From: Dimorphilus gyrociliatus
Taxonomy: Eukaryota; Annelida; Polychaeta; Dinophilidae
Length of the DNA: 64,000 nt
Assembly: GCA_904063045.1 (NCBI GenBank)
Contig: CAJFCJ010000031.1
Coordinates: 62,001 to 126,000, forward strand
Reading direction: 5' to 3'
A program made the position numbers and the translations under genes. Below the pieces are notes generated by a model, which was not told the origin of the DNA, did no database searches, and saw nothing but the letters and a program-made list of their open reading frames with translations. Numbering within the stretch: position 1 is the stretch's first letter; every line of letters starts with the position of its first letter. Of this stretch, positions 1 to 10,895 are shown piece by piece.

Positions 1-494
1 TCGAAACTGTTTAATTTAATTCTTGAGTAGTAAAATAATAAGTTGTGAAGTAAAGTGGTAAACTGGTAATTATGGAATAATACCAACAAATACATATCAT
101 AAATGGTTTAAATCTGATCTAAGTAATGCGATACTTATGCAAGGTAAACCTATAATAGGATGGGGAAATAAATAGTTGTAATGGTAGAGATCAAAATTAG
201 AATTTTTATTAAGAATATTTATATCTGCAAATTTGCTTATAGATTTTATTATCTTCTGTGATATAAATATTGAAACTTATTACATTTTTTCGCTTATAAT
301 ACATAGGATTTCGTCAATAAAAGGTCCCTTTTAGGGATGACCAAGAAATTTTTCCTAACCAATAATATTTCTGCAACTTTTACAGAATTCAGTCGGATAT
401 TATATATAGTGCAAAGCAGATACATGCGAGAGAAGCGACACCTATGCAACATAAAAGTCGACGAAGGTGTTAGAGCATCTAGTCGCTCTCGTGA
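1..494. other. Upstream region of the RASL10-like gene
   Basis: AT-rich sequence with no supported coding exon. A short open frame from 337 runs into the start of the next gene in another frame and has no family resemblance, so I treat this stretch as promoter and 5' UTR of the GTPase gene. I see no clear TATA box or initiator. Confidence 0.4.
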
Positions 495-1106
495 ATGGCT
501 AACGGAAGTCGGGAAAAGATAACAATCGTCGTATTGGGAGCGTCAGGCGTTGGAAAGACATCACTAATAGAGCAATTTTCTAAACAATGCTTCAATGACT
601 GTTATTCACCTACAAGACAGCGTAGTGCTTACTTTGTAAATGTGCTAATAAATGACCGATTACACGATGTTCAAATAATTGATCTACCTACGTTGGTTAA
701 TTTTCCAAAAGACGGTGCCTACGAAAAGGATTATAAAAATTTAAGAGATGCCTCAGCCTATATATTAGTGTTCGATTGCTCATCGGAAAAGACTTTTTTG
801 TATGTTTCGAAAATTCGAAAGCAGATACAACAATGGTCAAAAACCGTCCGTCGTGAAGCACCACCAATTGCCGTTGTTGGTAATAAATATGATGTAGCTG
901 GTATGTCGGCAGCTTTACGAAAAGAATACGCAAATCTAATAAGAAAGCAATGGAAATGTGGTTATTATGAAACGTCAGCCAAGTTTAATTGGCATGTCGT
1001 ATTAGTTTTTAAAGAGCTCTTTGTACAAATGGACCAGAACTCTAATAAGAATGCTTCAGTTAAACTGAATGGTACTTTCCGGACGAGTAAATGTACGATT
1101 TTGTAA
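495..1106 (+). CDS. RASL10-like small GTPase (atypical Ras family)
   Basis: A 203-residue single-exon Ras-family GTPase. Visible motifs are the P-loop GASGVGKT (residues 15-22), NKYD for guanine recognition (130-133), ETSAK (159-163) and a C-terminal CTIL box (200-203) predicted to be prenylated, so the protein should sit at membranes. The segments LHDVQIIDLP, AYILVFD and WKCGYYETSAKFNWH resemble the RASL10A/B subfamily much more than classical Ras, Rho or Rab. As in that subfamily the G3 box lacks the usual DxxGQ (here IIDLPT), so the Gln61 equivalent used for GTP hydrolysis is absent and intrinsic hydrolysis is probably slow. The start is the first ATG in the conserved frame; length matches the family (about 200 aa). 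Downstream effectors cannot be read from the sequence. Confidence 0.9.
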   Translation: MANGSREKITIVVLGASGVGKTSLIEQFSKQCFNDCYSPTRQRSAYFVNVLINDRLHDVQIIDLPTLVNFPKDGAYEKDYKNLRDASAYILVFDCSSEKTFLYVSKIRKQIQQWSKTVRREAPPIAVVGNKYDVAGMSAALRKEYANLIRKQWKCGYYETSAKFNWHVVLVFKELFVQMDQNSNKNASVKLNGTFRTSKCTIL

Positions 1107-1276
1107 GACGAAATGGTATGATTTTAGAAATACTTGACTGTTAAACAGCTTAGGGATAAACAGTATATAAAAAAAATTACAATTCCATCACATTTTCCTT
1201 TATTAAAAAGTAACAGTTTATAAATTTAACGCAAACTTAATTGATCGTGTAACAGATGTATATTTATGTATGAAAA

Positions 1277-1282
1277 AATAAA
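1277..1282 (+). terminator. Polyadenylation signal AATAAA of the RASL10-like gene
   Basis: Canonical AATAAA 171 nt after the stop codon, the first clear poly(A) signal downstream on this strand. Confidence 0.55.
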
Positions 1283-4200
1283 TTATGGCTTATTCTTAAC
1301 ATATATAAATATATTAAGTATATATATTAGTATATACATATAAATTTATATGTATAAATATATATATATATATACTGTATATATACTAATATATTTTAAT
1401 ATTTATATATAAAAATTCATGATGCCAGTCATGGCAAACGAGATAAGCTCGCAATAAAAATCAATGTACAAACTAATTTCAAATGAGATATCAAATTAAT
1501 TTTTACCTATTTTTAATAGAAGAAAAAAGTAAAAACGGCATTTTCTATGTCAGTTACTGCAAGAAGGCTTGTAAACAAATCATCCCTCGCCAACCATAAA
1601 TGTCAGGACCTTTTTCGCGTGCAGTTAATGAAGGAGTGGAGGGGGAGCCAGTTCGATCCAGCGTGATAGTAATTATAATGTACTTATACTGACAAACCAT
1701 TCATTAGCTTCAGTTGGCACACCGATTCTCTGAAATCTTTCTGTAATCGATGAGCGCTTAATTAGAAAACGGGTTACTTCCCTTTTCCTCCTCTTTTTTA
1801 TTTGATAAACGGTGCCAAAAAAAAAATGAAAACGATAATTCCATTTCTATTCTATGTCTTTATTTTCTTTTTTTCGATGTTGGCGGTCGTGAAATGGATC
1901 AATCTTCTCGATCTAGACAGATCGATTATCATATATGTCTACAAATTGCCTCTTTTTCTTTCCTGTTTTTCACTCATCCTTTATAAAAAGAAAACAAGGT
2001 TTCCCACCCTCCTCTCTTATTTATCATTTTAAAAGGACGTGTTAGCCCTAAAATAGTTCCTTTTTGCTTAAAGCGTATGTAATAGAAAATATTCATTTTA
2101 ATTACTTATACATAAAAATATAACATATACTGTATGTAATGTATAAAGTATAATAAAAATTTATATTCAGTATACATATGATTATAAATATAATATTTAA
2201 GATTAAATGCATTTGCACTTAGTCATATATCTATATATATATATATATTAAGTATGTAAAATCATGTAAAGGAAATCTAAATTAAACGCCCAGTTCCTAC
2301 TAACAACTAATTGCTCGTAATACAAATTTTCCAACGTTATATCTCACATTCGTGCAGGATGGCTACAATTTCATGACATGCTCGTCTATTTTACACGATA
2401 CAAATAATACTAAAATATACTTTTATGATAATTGTTCTATGTATACACTATATGATTTAGTACTTGGATACACCAGAGGAAAATATTTCTGAACCTTAAG
2501 GGAATATCTCTCTCTTTCTGTCTCTTTCTGTCACTGATTTTTTTCCCTTTCATCCTCTTTGAAATTCGACCATGTATTATAATTTAGCGTGTTAAAAACG
2601 GAGATATCGACAGTGCTCTTTCCGTTATTTCTCTTCCTTGTTATTATTTAAAATATATACAGTATATTTTGATATTTTATATAACATGATAATAAACACC
2701 GCTCTGCGATAATGTAATAATAATCCGGAAATTATTAATTTTAATCTTTGCCACCCGATTAGCCAGCGGTGCAGACGTGACGAATTTTCGGAGGAAAACT
2801 CTTACCGTTGAGAAAAAGACGCTTAAGGCGAGGAGTGGGGGAGGGTGGGAAGGGGGGAGAAGACTAGACATTTTTGCAAACTATAAAAAGATTATCAGCT
2901 CTTCCTCTCTAAACTCCTTAAACTTTTTCTCTTTAAAATTTTATATTACTTGTACAATTGGCATAAAAGTAGTAATAAAAAATTTAATATAAAGACTATT
3001 TCTACTAAAAGCATAAACGGTGCAAAAGGAGTGGAAAAGATATATAATTAAATTATACTAGCCTTGCTTTTTAAAGAAGATGGTACACAATGACTCTATT
3101 CTTTAAAGAATGTTTGGACTTGAGTCAATGGTAATCTCATCAATTTTAGTATAACTAAATAAAATAAAGTGGGAATAGTGGACAGTATTACGAAAGAGAG
3201 ATAGAGAAAAAAAACTGCAACTAAGATATTAGTACAGTCGTCAATGGAAGATAATTATTCAACTGAGTACATTCCATTGAAGAGGGATTATTTGACAACC
3301 TGTACAAATTATAAATTTGTCGGATTAAACAGAGATAATCTATTTGTAAACAGAAGGGAATATAGAGTTTAAAAAAAGGATAGATAGCGAGAAGAGATTT
3401 ATAATGATTGATTTATCCTAAAAAAAAGAGAAGAATCTTGATGATGATAGCTATTTTCTGGTAATCAAATGAGAAAAGTACGTACTACTTCTTAAAAGAG
3501 AGCTCGAGAACTCTAAATACAGTGAAGAAAAATATGCAACCCGATATCAGATGGCAATAGTTTAGCTCTAAGGGTAATTTAACAATCGCTTTTCCGGTAT
3601 TTAATTATACGCGCCAGATTCTGCCTGAGTACCGTTATCAAGAATATTTATGATAAAAATCATAGAAAATATTATTAAAGGTAAGAGTAAAATGATTCTC
3701 TTTAAGATCACCTCAGGCTCAACTATAATTAATTATTTACAGATGCTATTACATAGAAATTGTAAATCCTTAGGCAAGGGACATTGTAATTTTACTTAAT
3801 CAATCAAGCAGAATGTAAATTGTAAAAGAAGATCGTAGAAATCTTTCTAATAGAAGTAAAATTAAATCGATGGCAAATGTTTTAAAATCTAAAAATAACA
3901 TTTGTTTACACTTATCTTTCCTTTATTGAGAAAAATTAGGAAATGAAAGTAATATTTGAGCTTGTAATTAGCTTTTTTAAAAGTAAAAAAGAGAGAAAAG
4001 TAAAGAGGAAATTAATAATTTACAGTTGAAAAAAAAACGGAGTGTAAAGGAGAAAAGGTATAAGTTGGATAAGGTTAACTATACCATTACTTTTCCAAGA
4101 AGCCAATAAGCTTTTTGTATAAGAAAATCGAGAAACGTAACCAGTTTGTTTTGTTTTTAATGTCATCTTACGCGTCTTTTTCTATGCTATATACTAATAA

Positions 4201-6282
4201 ACTGTATATTATATTTAAACCGGTTGTTTATAGACCCAGAATCCACATAACAGTTTAATTAAGAATAGTACCATCTTTATTAATTTTTTTTCCCCTACAA
4301 GCAAAGTTTGGTCGGAAATGAAAAGGATAAATCAAGATAATGCGATTAAGCTTTTTATCGAAAAAAGATAACCAAGAATTTGAAGAATTCTCTTTCAAAA
4401 GAACTTCTAAAAGTACTCGTATTTTACGCTAGAAGAGAAATTAATTGATAAGCTTTACCCAAGTTCACGGGAGTCCTATAATTTAATTATATAAATGTTT
4501 AAGGTTGGATACAAAAGTGATACAATAATTGGAGTGGTCGGCGTCAACTTGGCGTTAAGTAATCTACTAAACGAAATAACCTACTTTTACGCCAGCTTCA
4601 AGTAGAAAAATTACATTCTACCCAAAGTAGTTTGTTACAATCAACGATAGCAAATCTTTTCCTTTCTCTTTGATTAGAATATAGAGAAGAATTTATAGGA
4701 TTTATTGAAAAAATTTTGCGGTACATACTGTATTTTCACTGTATATAAAAATTAAATAGAGAAAAAAAGCAATAATTCATCTGAATCTACTCGACGACGT
4801 TAGGGATGAAGTGTAGGCAGGCGTTGAAGGTTTAAGAATGATAAAGGAGAAGGCAAAGATGGTTTGTTAGACAGGGATAAAATGATAACTGTACAGATTG
4901 ACGATAAAATTATTGAATCTTATCAAATAGAAGGAATAAATAGTAGGAATTTTATCAATATTTAACCAGAAATAATTCAACGATCGAATTGGTAATTTCA
5001 TTAAATACAATATTATTGATTTAGTGAAATCATATTACTTATTGGATGCAAAGATTAAATCACTCTGTGAAGTATTATATTTTGTCTAATGGTGGGAGAT
5101 AAGAAAAAATCAAATTAATACTGTTTGCGATTTAATGGTACAATACGTGATCCGGAAATAGGCCCCATCATTTGTTGTTGGACCGCAATCTTTTGGTAAT
5201 CCGCTGAAAGCTCTTTATCAAGATTTAAGCGTTCGGTGAGGGGGAGGGATGAAGCCAGTGACAAAGGGGAAAACAACCTCTATATTTGGTTGTAATGAAC
5301 CGATATTGTTGGAAGAAAATCGTGAAAGGTCATCAGTTTTAGAGAAGTGGACGAAAGTATCATTCCCCTCAGTCATAAACTCTGCTATAGTTAGTCGGTT
5401 AGGTGTCTTAAGATGAGTAGAAATCTTAAAAATGATCGAATCGACTAGCGGAAGAGTGCCGATGAACTAATTGGTATGTTTGGATTGGGCTTAATGATAA
5501 AAACCTTGGTTAGGATATTGTAAAATCACGTACAAGATTGCAGATTAGAAGATACAAATTTTATGTTAAAGGACGCGAGTGGTTATTTAATCTATCATCC
5601 GCAATTCGAGTTGGAGTATAACTCAACACAATTAATTCATTTTCGTAGAATTGGATAAAGATATAAGTACATTCGTTGTTAAAGATAATATTTATTCTAT
5701 ATATACAAATTTTAAAGTTTATTGATATAGGGAAAAATCATATACTAAAGGAAAACTCTGCAACGAAATATCATTATTACTTAGTCAGTTTTTTCCATAA
5801 ATATCCAAGATATTAATTGTACCAAGGAAACAAAATTAAAAGATGTAAATGCCAGCTCGATTGTACGTAAAGACCTTCAGAAAGAGTTCGTACTGTTAAC
5901 GTCTCTTAGATAAACTATAAGTGCACTCTTAAAAAATTGTCAAATGGTTATGAATGGGTAAAAACGCTCAGAAACTGGAAAAGAACAAATAAAAGCTATG
6001 AATACAATTGCCCTTGTATTCGGGACGTCTCAAGTCCCCACGACGAATGTGACAATCGATTTACTAGCAACGGGTAAATATACAGGAGAATTTATTATTC
6101 TGCCTACTGTCATTAGTTTATTATTTCTAATTATACATATCCTTTGTATCCGTTTTATTAAATCAATATTTTATTAACAAAAACTGTTTTATTAATTAAT
6201 TACAGCTGAAGGTGACGTTCTTGGTTATTTTTTTAAGAACAAAAGATATAAATATACTGTATACAATATACTTACTATACAG

Positions 6283-6286
<4 letters not shown>

Positions 6287-6314
<28 letters not shown>

Positions 6315-6326
6315 CTTATCTATTAA

Positions 6327-6361
<35 letters not shown>
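6287..6361. repeat. TA-dinucleotide microsatellite, two tracts
   Basis: Two nearly pure TA runs (about 6287-6310 and 6331-6361) separated by a short AT-rich spacer, flanked on the left by two ATACTGTAT/ATACAGTAT elements at 6254 and 6277. Confidence 0.85.
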
Positions 6362-6366
<5 letters not shown>

Positions 6367-6855
6367 ATAATTTATAGCATATTGATAGTAGACCACAGAT
6401 CTTGGGGTACAAGTCCTTTTTATAATTTCTATATAAGATGAGTAAATATTACACAAGCATCATCTTCCAGTCAACCGTTCAGTCAGTCATTTTTTTAGTA
6501 GGCCAACGTAGACATAATTACCGTTTCTGCTGGTTGTATTTTTCCGCTTTTGGAACGTCATAAAAACTTAACTTAATTGCCTAATGGTACGGGAAATAAT
6601 AATAATTATGCCGGTAGAGATAATCTTATATTTAGATTTAAAGGATTATTTTTTTAAATAAAATAATTTGCTGAAAGGCTAGAAAAACACAAACTAATGA
6701 GATGTAAGATAAGATGATAGAGAGAGAGAAATAAGAAGAAGGAAAATGATTTTAGAGGAATGGAATTTTTCTAAAAAATTTTAGTTTTAAGTCGGATATG
6801 CTTTAATGAGACCAAAAGCCTTATTAAGCAGTGCCAGTTGATGGTAATATTATAC

Positions 6856-6861
6856 TTTATT
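6856..6861 (-). terminator. Candidate poly(A) signal of the ABCB8-like gene
   Basis: TTTATT on the plus strand reads AATAAA on the minus strand, about 258 nt past the stop codon at 7119. It is the nearest perfect hexamer I found, but this AT-rich sequence makes chance matches common. Confidence 0.35.
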
Positions 6862-7118
6862 CGGATACAATTTAAAGATTTAAGGAAGACAGAAATATCT
6901 CTCTACGTGATAAGGAATAATCTTTAGCGTAGAAATTTTACCAAAGAATTAATTGATGATATTTGATAGTAGATGGAGTTGGTCGATTCTATTTTAATGC
7001 TACAGAGAGTTGCACTAATAACAGGTAACGGCAGCTTGATCTACTCAATAAACTTAAATGACAGAAAAAAATACAACTTATTCTGCCTAGAAGGTTCTTT
7101 GACAAACTTATCTATATA

Positions 7119-10086
7119 TTACTCAATTATGTTACTGTCATTATTTTGACGTTGCATCAACTCCCAAAAAACTCCGCGCTTTTTTATCAAGCTCTCGTAG
7201 TTTCCACTCTGTAAAAAAATCGCAAGATCGTTAATAGGCTAAGTTTTTTGTTTCGACGTGATTACCTCAACAATTTCCCCTTTTGACAAAACGTGAATTA
7301 TATCAGCGTTACGAATTGTTGTAAGTCGATGAGCAATTACTAAAACAGTGCGCCCTTTAACGGCTTTATCGAGGGCCTCTTGCACAATTCTTTCTGATTC
7401 GGTGTCTAAGGCGCTAGTAGCCTCATCCAAGATTAAAATAGCAGGATCCTTTAGTAAGGCTCTTGCGATGGCAATTCTCTGCTTCTGCCCTCCAGACACT
7501 GTTTGACCCTTTTCTCCCAAAATTGTATCGTAACCCTCCGGAAATTCACTAATGAAGGGGTGAGCGTTAGCCTTTTTCGAAGCGTCTTCTACTTCCTCAT
7601 CTGAAGCTTCCGGGCGACCATAACGAATATTCTCTCTAACGGATGTAGCAAACAAAACAGGCTCTTGACTTATGTATCCTATTGCTCTCCTTCTTAGCCA
7701 CTTAGGATCTAAATCTTTTATATTTTCGTTGTCAATTAGGATGGATCCTTCATCCACATCGTAAAATCTTTCCAACAGAGAGGCAATAGTCGATTTTCCG
7801 CTACCGGATAAACCACAGAGTGCAACCATCTTACCAGCCGGGAGAACAACGTTTAAATTTCTCAATACTACAGCTTCTTTTCTAGATGGATAGGAAAATG
7901 TAACATTATCATATATAACTTTGCCTTGTAGGTGGTCGATTTTTAGGCCACTTGAAGTTGAACTGCCTAACAGGGATGGTAACTCCAAATACTACATCAA
8001 GCGAAGTGGTAATAAATTAAATGAGAAAAGATGTTTGACAAGAAAAATTGTAAATTACTTGAAAAACACGACCGCACGCTGTATAACCCCTAACAGTTTG
8101 ACCTGAAAGTAAAAGTAGCTGAGTAAGCGACCTGAAAAACAAACATAATAAGAGTATGTATTACAGAGAATTGAATTAGAAAAATGCGTTTAGTATATTA
8201 CTTTTGAATCGTCTGAGAAGCAACAAGAAATGACATAAGATCTCCGGCGTCTATCTTATTTTGCGACATTAAATAACCTCCTATCATGAGAGTTCCCAGA
8301 ACGACACCTTTAAATAAATTCATGATTCGTGCTGCTTTGTACCTTTAAGGATTCCAAACCTACCGTTAAGAGTTATATTTGAAAGGCCTTGTAGAATGCC
8401 AATTCCAAATCCAAGTTTTATACTTAACTTTGTCGCTAGGTCGAGTTCTCTTTCATAAAGTCTAAAATGTTTCTATAATTAATGTAAAGGATGTAGATTT
8501 CTCATTAATACTAATGTGAAAGATGAAAGAATGAATTTTTCGTATGTAGAAAGTAGGCCATTTAAAAAGCAAAATAGGTAATTATTTAAAAAAGAAAAAT
8601 CAACATTTATAACTCAAGGCAATTCGTAAGGACAATAATTGTCTTATTATTATTCATTTTATGCCATTTCGAAGAGTGTCTTCTAAGTGAATGTTTAAAA
8701 TTATATAATACTGGTAAGGGTATTTACATTAGATAAAAGTATTATTTTGTTTTTTGCTTTTAAAAAAATATAAACAAAATAGAGTATTATAAAACAAACC
8801 TTTCTTCTTCATGTTCCATTGCAAAAGCTCGTACGGTTCGAATATTAGATATGGCTTCGTCAGCTACACCAGTTGCTTTTGAAACCTGTAAACAAACGTG
8901 TATCACGTGAAAGGAAAAATAGGATCAAAAGAATTATGCAGGAAAGCTTACTTGATTCTGAGCTCTCTTAGACAGCTTGCGTAATACAGACCCTAGACCT
9001 GTACCTATACCAATTAAAGTTGGTAGAAGAATACCAAGAGTCAGAGTCAGTTCGCTAGAGACTTTCCATAAAGCTAGACTACATCCAACTATCTGATTTA
9101 AAAGTAAAGAGTCTTTCAGATACACTGTATACTGTATATATACATATGTATACACATATAAAAGTACAAGTATATAACCTGAGTTATACATCGGATTCCT
9201 TGCGAAATACAGAGCTTAAAAGTGCTTTTAAATTCTTGAACATCAGAAGTTAATCTATCAACTAATTGACCTGTTCTTCGTTCATCGAAGAACGATATAT
9301 CTTGATTTATTATAGAATGAAAGAGATCCTTTCTTAAGTCATTTGCTACACTTTCTCCAACATATCCAATACATGTAATGTAAGAAAAAGTTAAAATACC
9401 CTAAAATAGTTCAATTCGATTAAGAAATATTCGTATAATTCTTTAAGAAAACAACCTGCACAATATAATATCCTATCATCTTCTTTGCTGGTCCAATAAG
9501 AGAGTATAGTATATTTTTATCAGTGTTCTTATTTGCCTCAGATATTACATTAACAATTTTTCCTAATTGAAGTGGAATTTGAATATTTACAATTGCTACA
9601 GCAAGTGCCATCTGTAACACAAAAATATTAAGACTTTTGCTTTGCTTTATCATAGAAAGACCATACAGCAATAGCGGCAATTAGATATCCAATGTAGGAG
9701 CAAAGGAAAGATAGAAAAAGACGCCAATTAAATGGATGCTCCTCATCCTCCGATTTTAGAACAGTAACTCGATTTCTTGTTAGATGATTGTTATCGCATC
9801 TTGCCACGAATTTGGACCTTCCTAAAGTTGAAAGAATAGATATTCCAGCCAATCCCTTAAAAATTATAGGTGATCGTTTGCTCTCTTTACATTTTTTAAC
9901 TTCTCTCACGCCCCTCTCTAGAAACTTTATGATTTTATTAGGCTTACTTAATGAAGAACGCGATCTGAAATGGTCAGAGAATTAGCGATAATGTAGAGAG
10001 TTGGAGTAAACTAACAGTAAATTTAATGAAGATATCAGGTGAACTCCTCTGTTGGAGAATCCTGAGCATATTTTTGAAAGACTCAT
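7119..10086 (-). CDS. ABCB8: ABCB8-like mitochondrial ABC half-transporter
   Basis: Minus-strand gene of 11 exons: 10016-10086, 9667-9964, 9456-9611, 9179-9400, 8952-9092, 8800-8885, 8364-8461, 8202-8307, 8059-8131, 7266-7991, 7119-7208. All phases join, giving 688 aa (human ABCB8 is 735). The first ~40 residues are Ser/Arg/Lys-rich with almost no acids, fitting a mitochondrial presequence. A six-helix transmembrane domain follows (for example [11 protein letters not shown] and [18 protein letters not shown], both ABCB8-like). The nucleotide-binding domain starts near residue 420 with Walker [10 protein letters not shown] (477-485), signature SGGQ (583-586), Walker B ILILDE (D606, E607) and H-loop His638; all catalytic residues are present. 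ABCB8 is an inner-membrane exporter linked to the mitochondrial ATP-sensitive K+ channel and iron handling; the substrate is uncertain. The gene is head to head with RNF213. Confidence 0.9.
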
Positions 10087-10895
10087 TTAATTAATTATCT
10101 CAGCATTCGTATTCTTGACAACAAGCATTCTCACATGTTTTGTGAACTTTAGAAATACTGTTCAAGGCCAGTTTGAAATTGATGTCGACTTTCAAGCAAT
10201 GTCCAAGATGAGCGGTAGTTTTAATATTTCTTCGGGGTTAATTTAATAATTTTCGATAAATTTTAATTTTTTGAAGTAAAAATGTATGTCAAATTAGGAA
10301 TTAATAATATAAAAGATTCATAAATGAATATTTTAAATCATTTTAGAATATCTTGTAAGAAAGTGTTGATATATTTTCAAGAAATGCATAATTTATATTA
10401 TATTTTCAATTCTAAAAATCATAACACTGCCAGATATATTAAGTTAACGGTTAATCTAGTTGGCAGCTGTTTAGTTATTATAAATATAAATAACAGTAAC
10501 TTTGTGTGAAACTATCAAACGTGTGCTGAGGTCAAGGACGATATTCTTGCTTAAGATTTTTAAGTTGCTTTTCGAATCATCCAACAAATATTATTTTTTT
10601 TTCAGATTATTAATTTTTTTATGAAATACTTTTTGAAATCTCATGGAATAATCATAAATTAAGAAAACATCTTTAGACTGGTTCCTGTCCTTTTTTGAAC
10701 CACACTTCAAAATTTGGAAACTTTATAGAACCGAAACTTAACTGCAAGAACGAAACTGTCCCTTTTATAGTGGAATTCTTTTAGAGAATCAACCAAAAGT
10801 GTATATTTACATCATATCCACTATATATTTTTAATTTTAACTAAATTTTTATAATTTTATCGTGCACTTTTTGAGGAATTTTCGGTTTTGTTAGT
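10087..10895. promoter_or_regulatory. Bidirectional promoter region between ABCB8-like and RNF213-like genes
   Basis: The two start codons diverge and are 809 bp apart, so this interval must hold both promoters. Near the RNF213 side three copies of GAAACT lie at 10717-10722, 10733-10738 and 10752-10757; the middle one sits in AACCGAAACT, which fits the AANNGAAA core bound by IRF-family factors. No strong TATA box is evident. No coding exon is supported inside. Confidence 0.5.

Larger units (their letters stand above)
1283..7118. other. Gene-free intergenic region, about 5.8 kb
   Basis: No open frame here shows family resemblance, good splice context or codon structure; the longest frames (around 1802-2032 and 2677-2992) are low-complexity. 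The stretch holds TA-dinucleotide tracts near 1355-1380, 2230-2250, 6287-6310 and 6331-6361, several copies of the 9-mer ATACTGTAT or its complement (1372, 2127, 2657, 4725, 6254, 6277), and a candidate poly(A) signal for the minus-strand transporter at 6856-6861. Confidence 0.5.

Noticed and set aside
337-522. Short plus-strand open frame before the GTPase gene
   Set aside because: Overlaps the GTPase start in another frame, has no family resemblance and is likely 5' UTR.
1640-1670. Possible tRNA B box (AGTTCGATCC)
   Set aside because: No matching A box or cloverleaf could be drawn around it.
1802-2032. Hydrophobic 76-codon open frame
   Set aside because: Starts from TTG, is driven by T-rich low complexity and has no promoter, splice or homology support.
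8341-8363. A 21-bp mini-intron in the ABCB8-like gene ending at the first AAAG
   Set aside because: Using the later AAAG gives a normal 56-bp intron and restores the family sequence [12 protein letters not shown].
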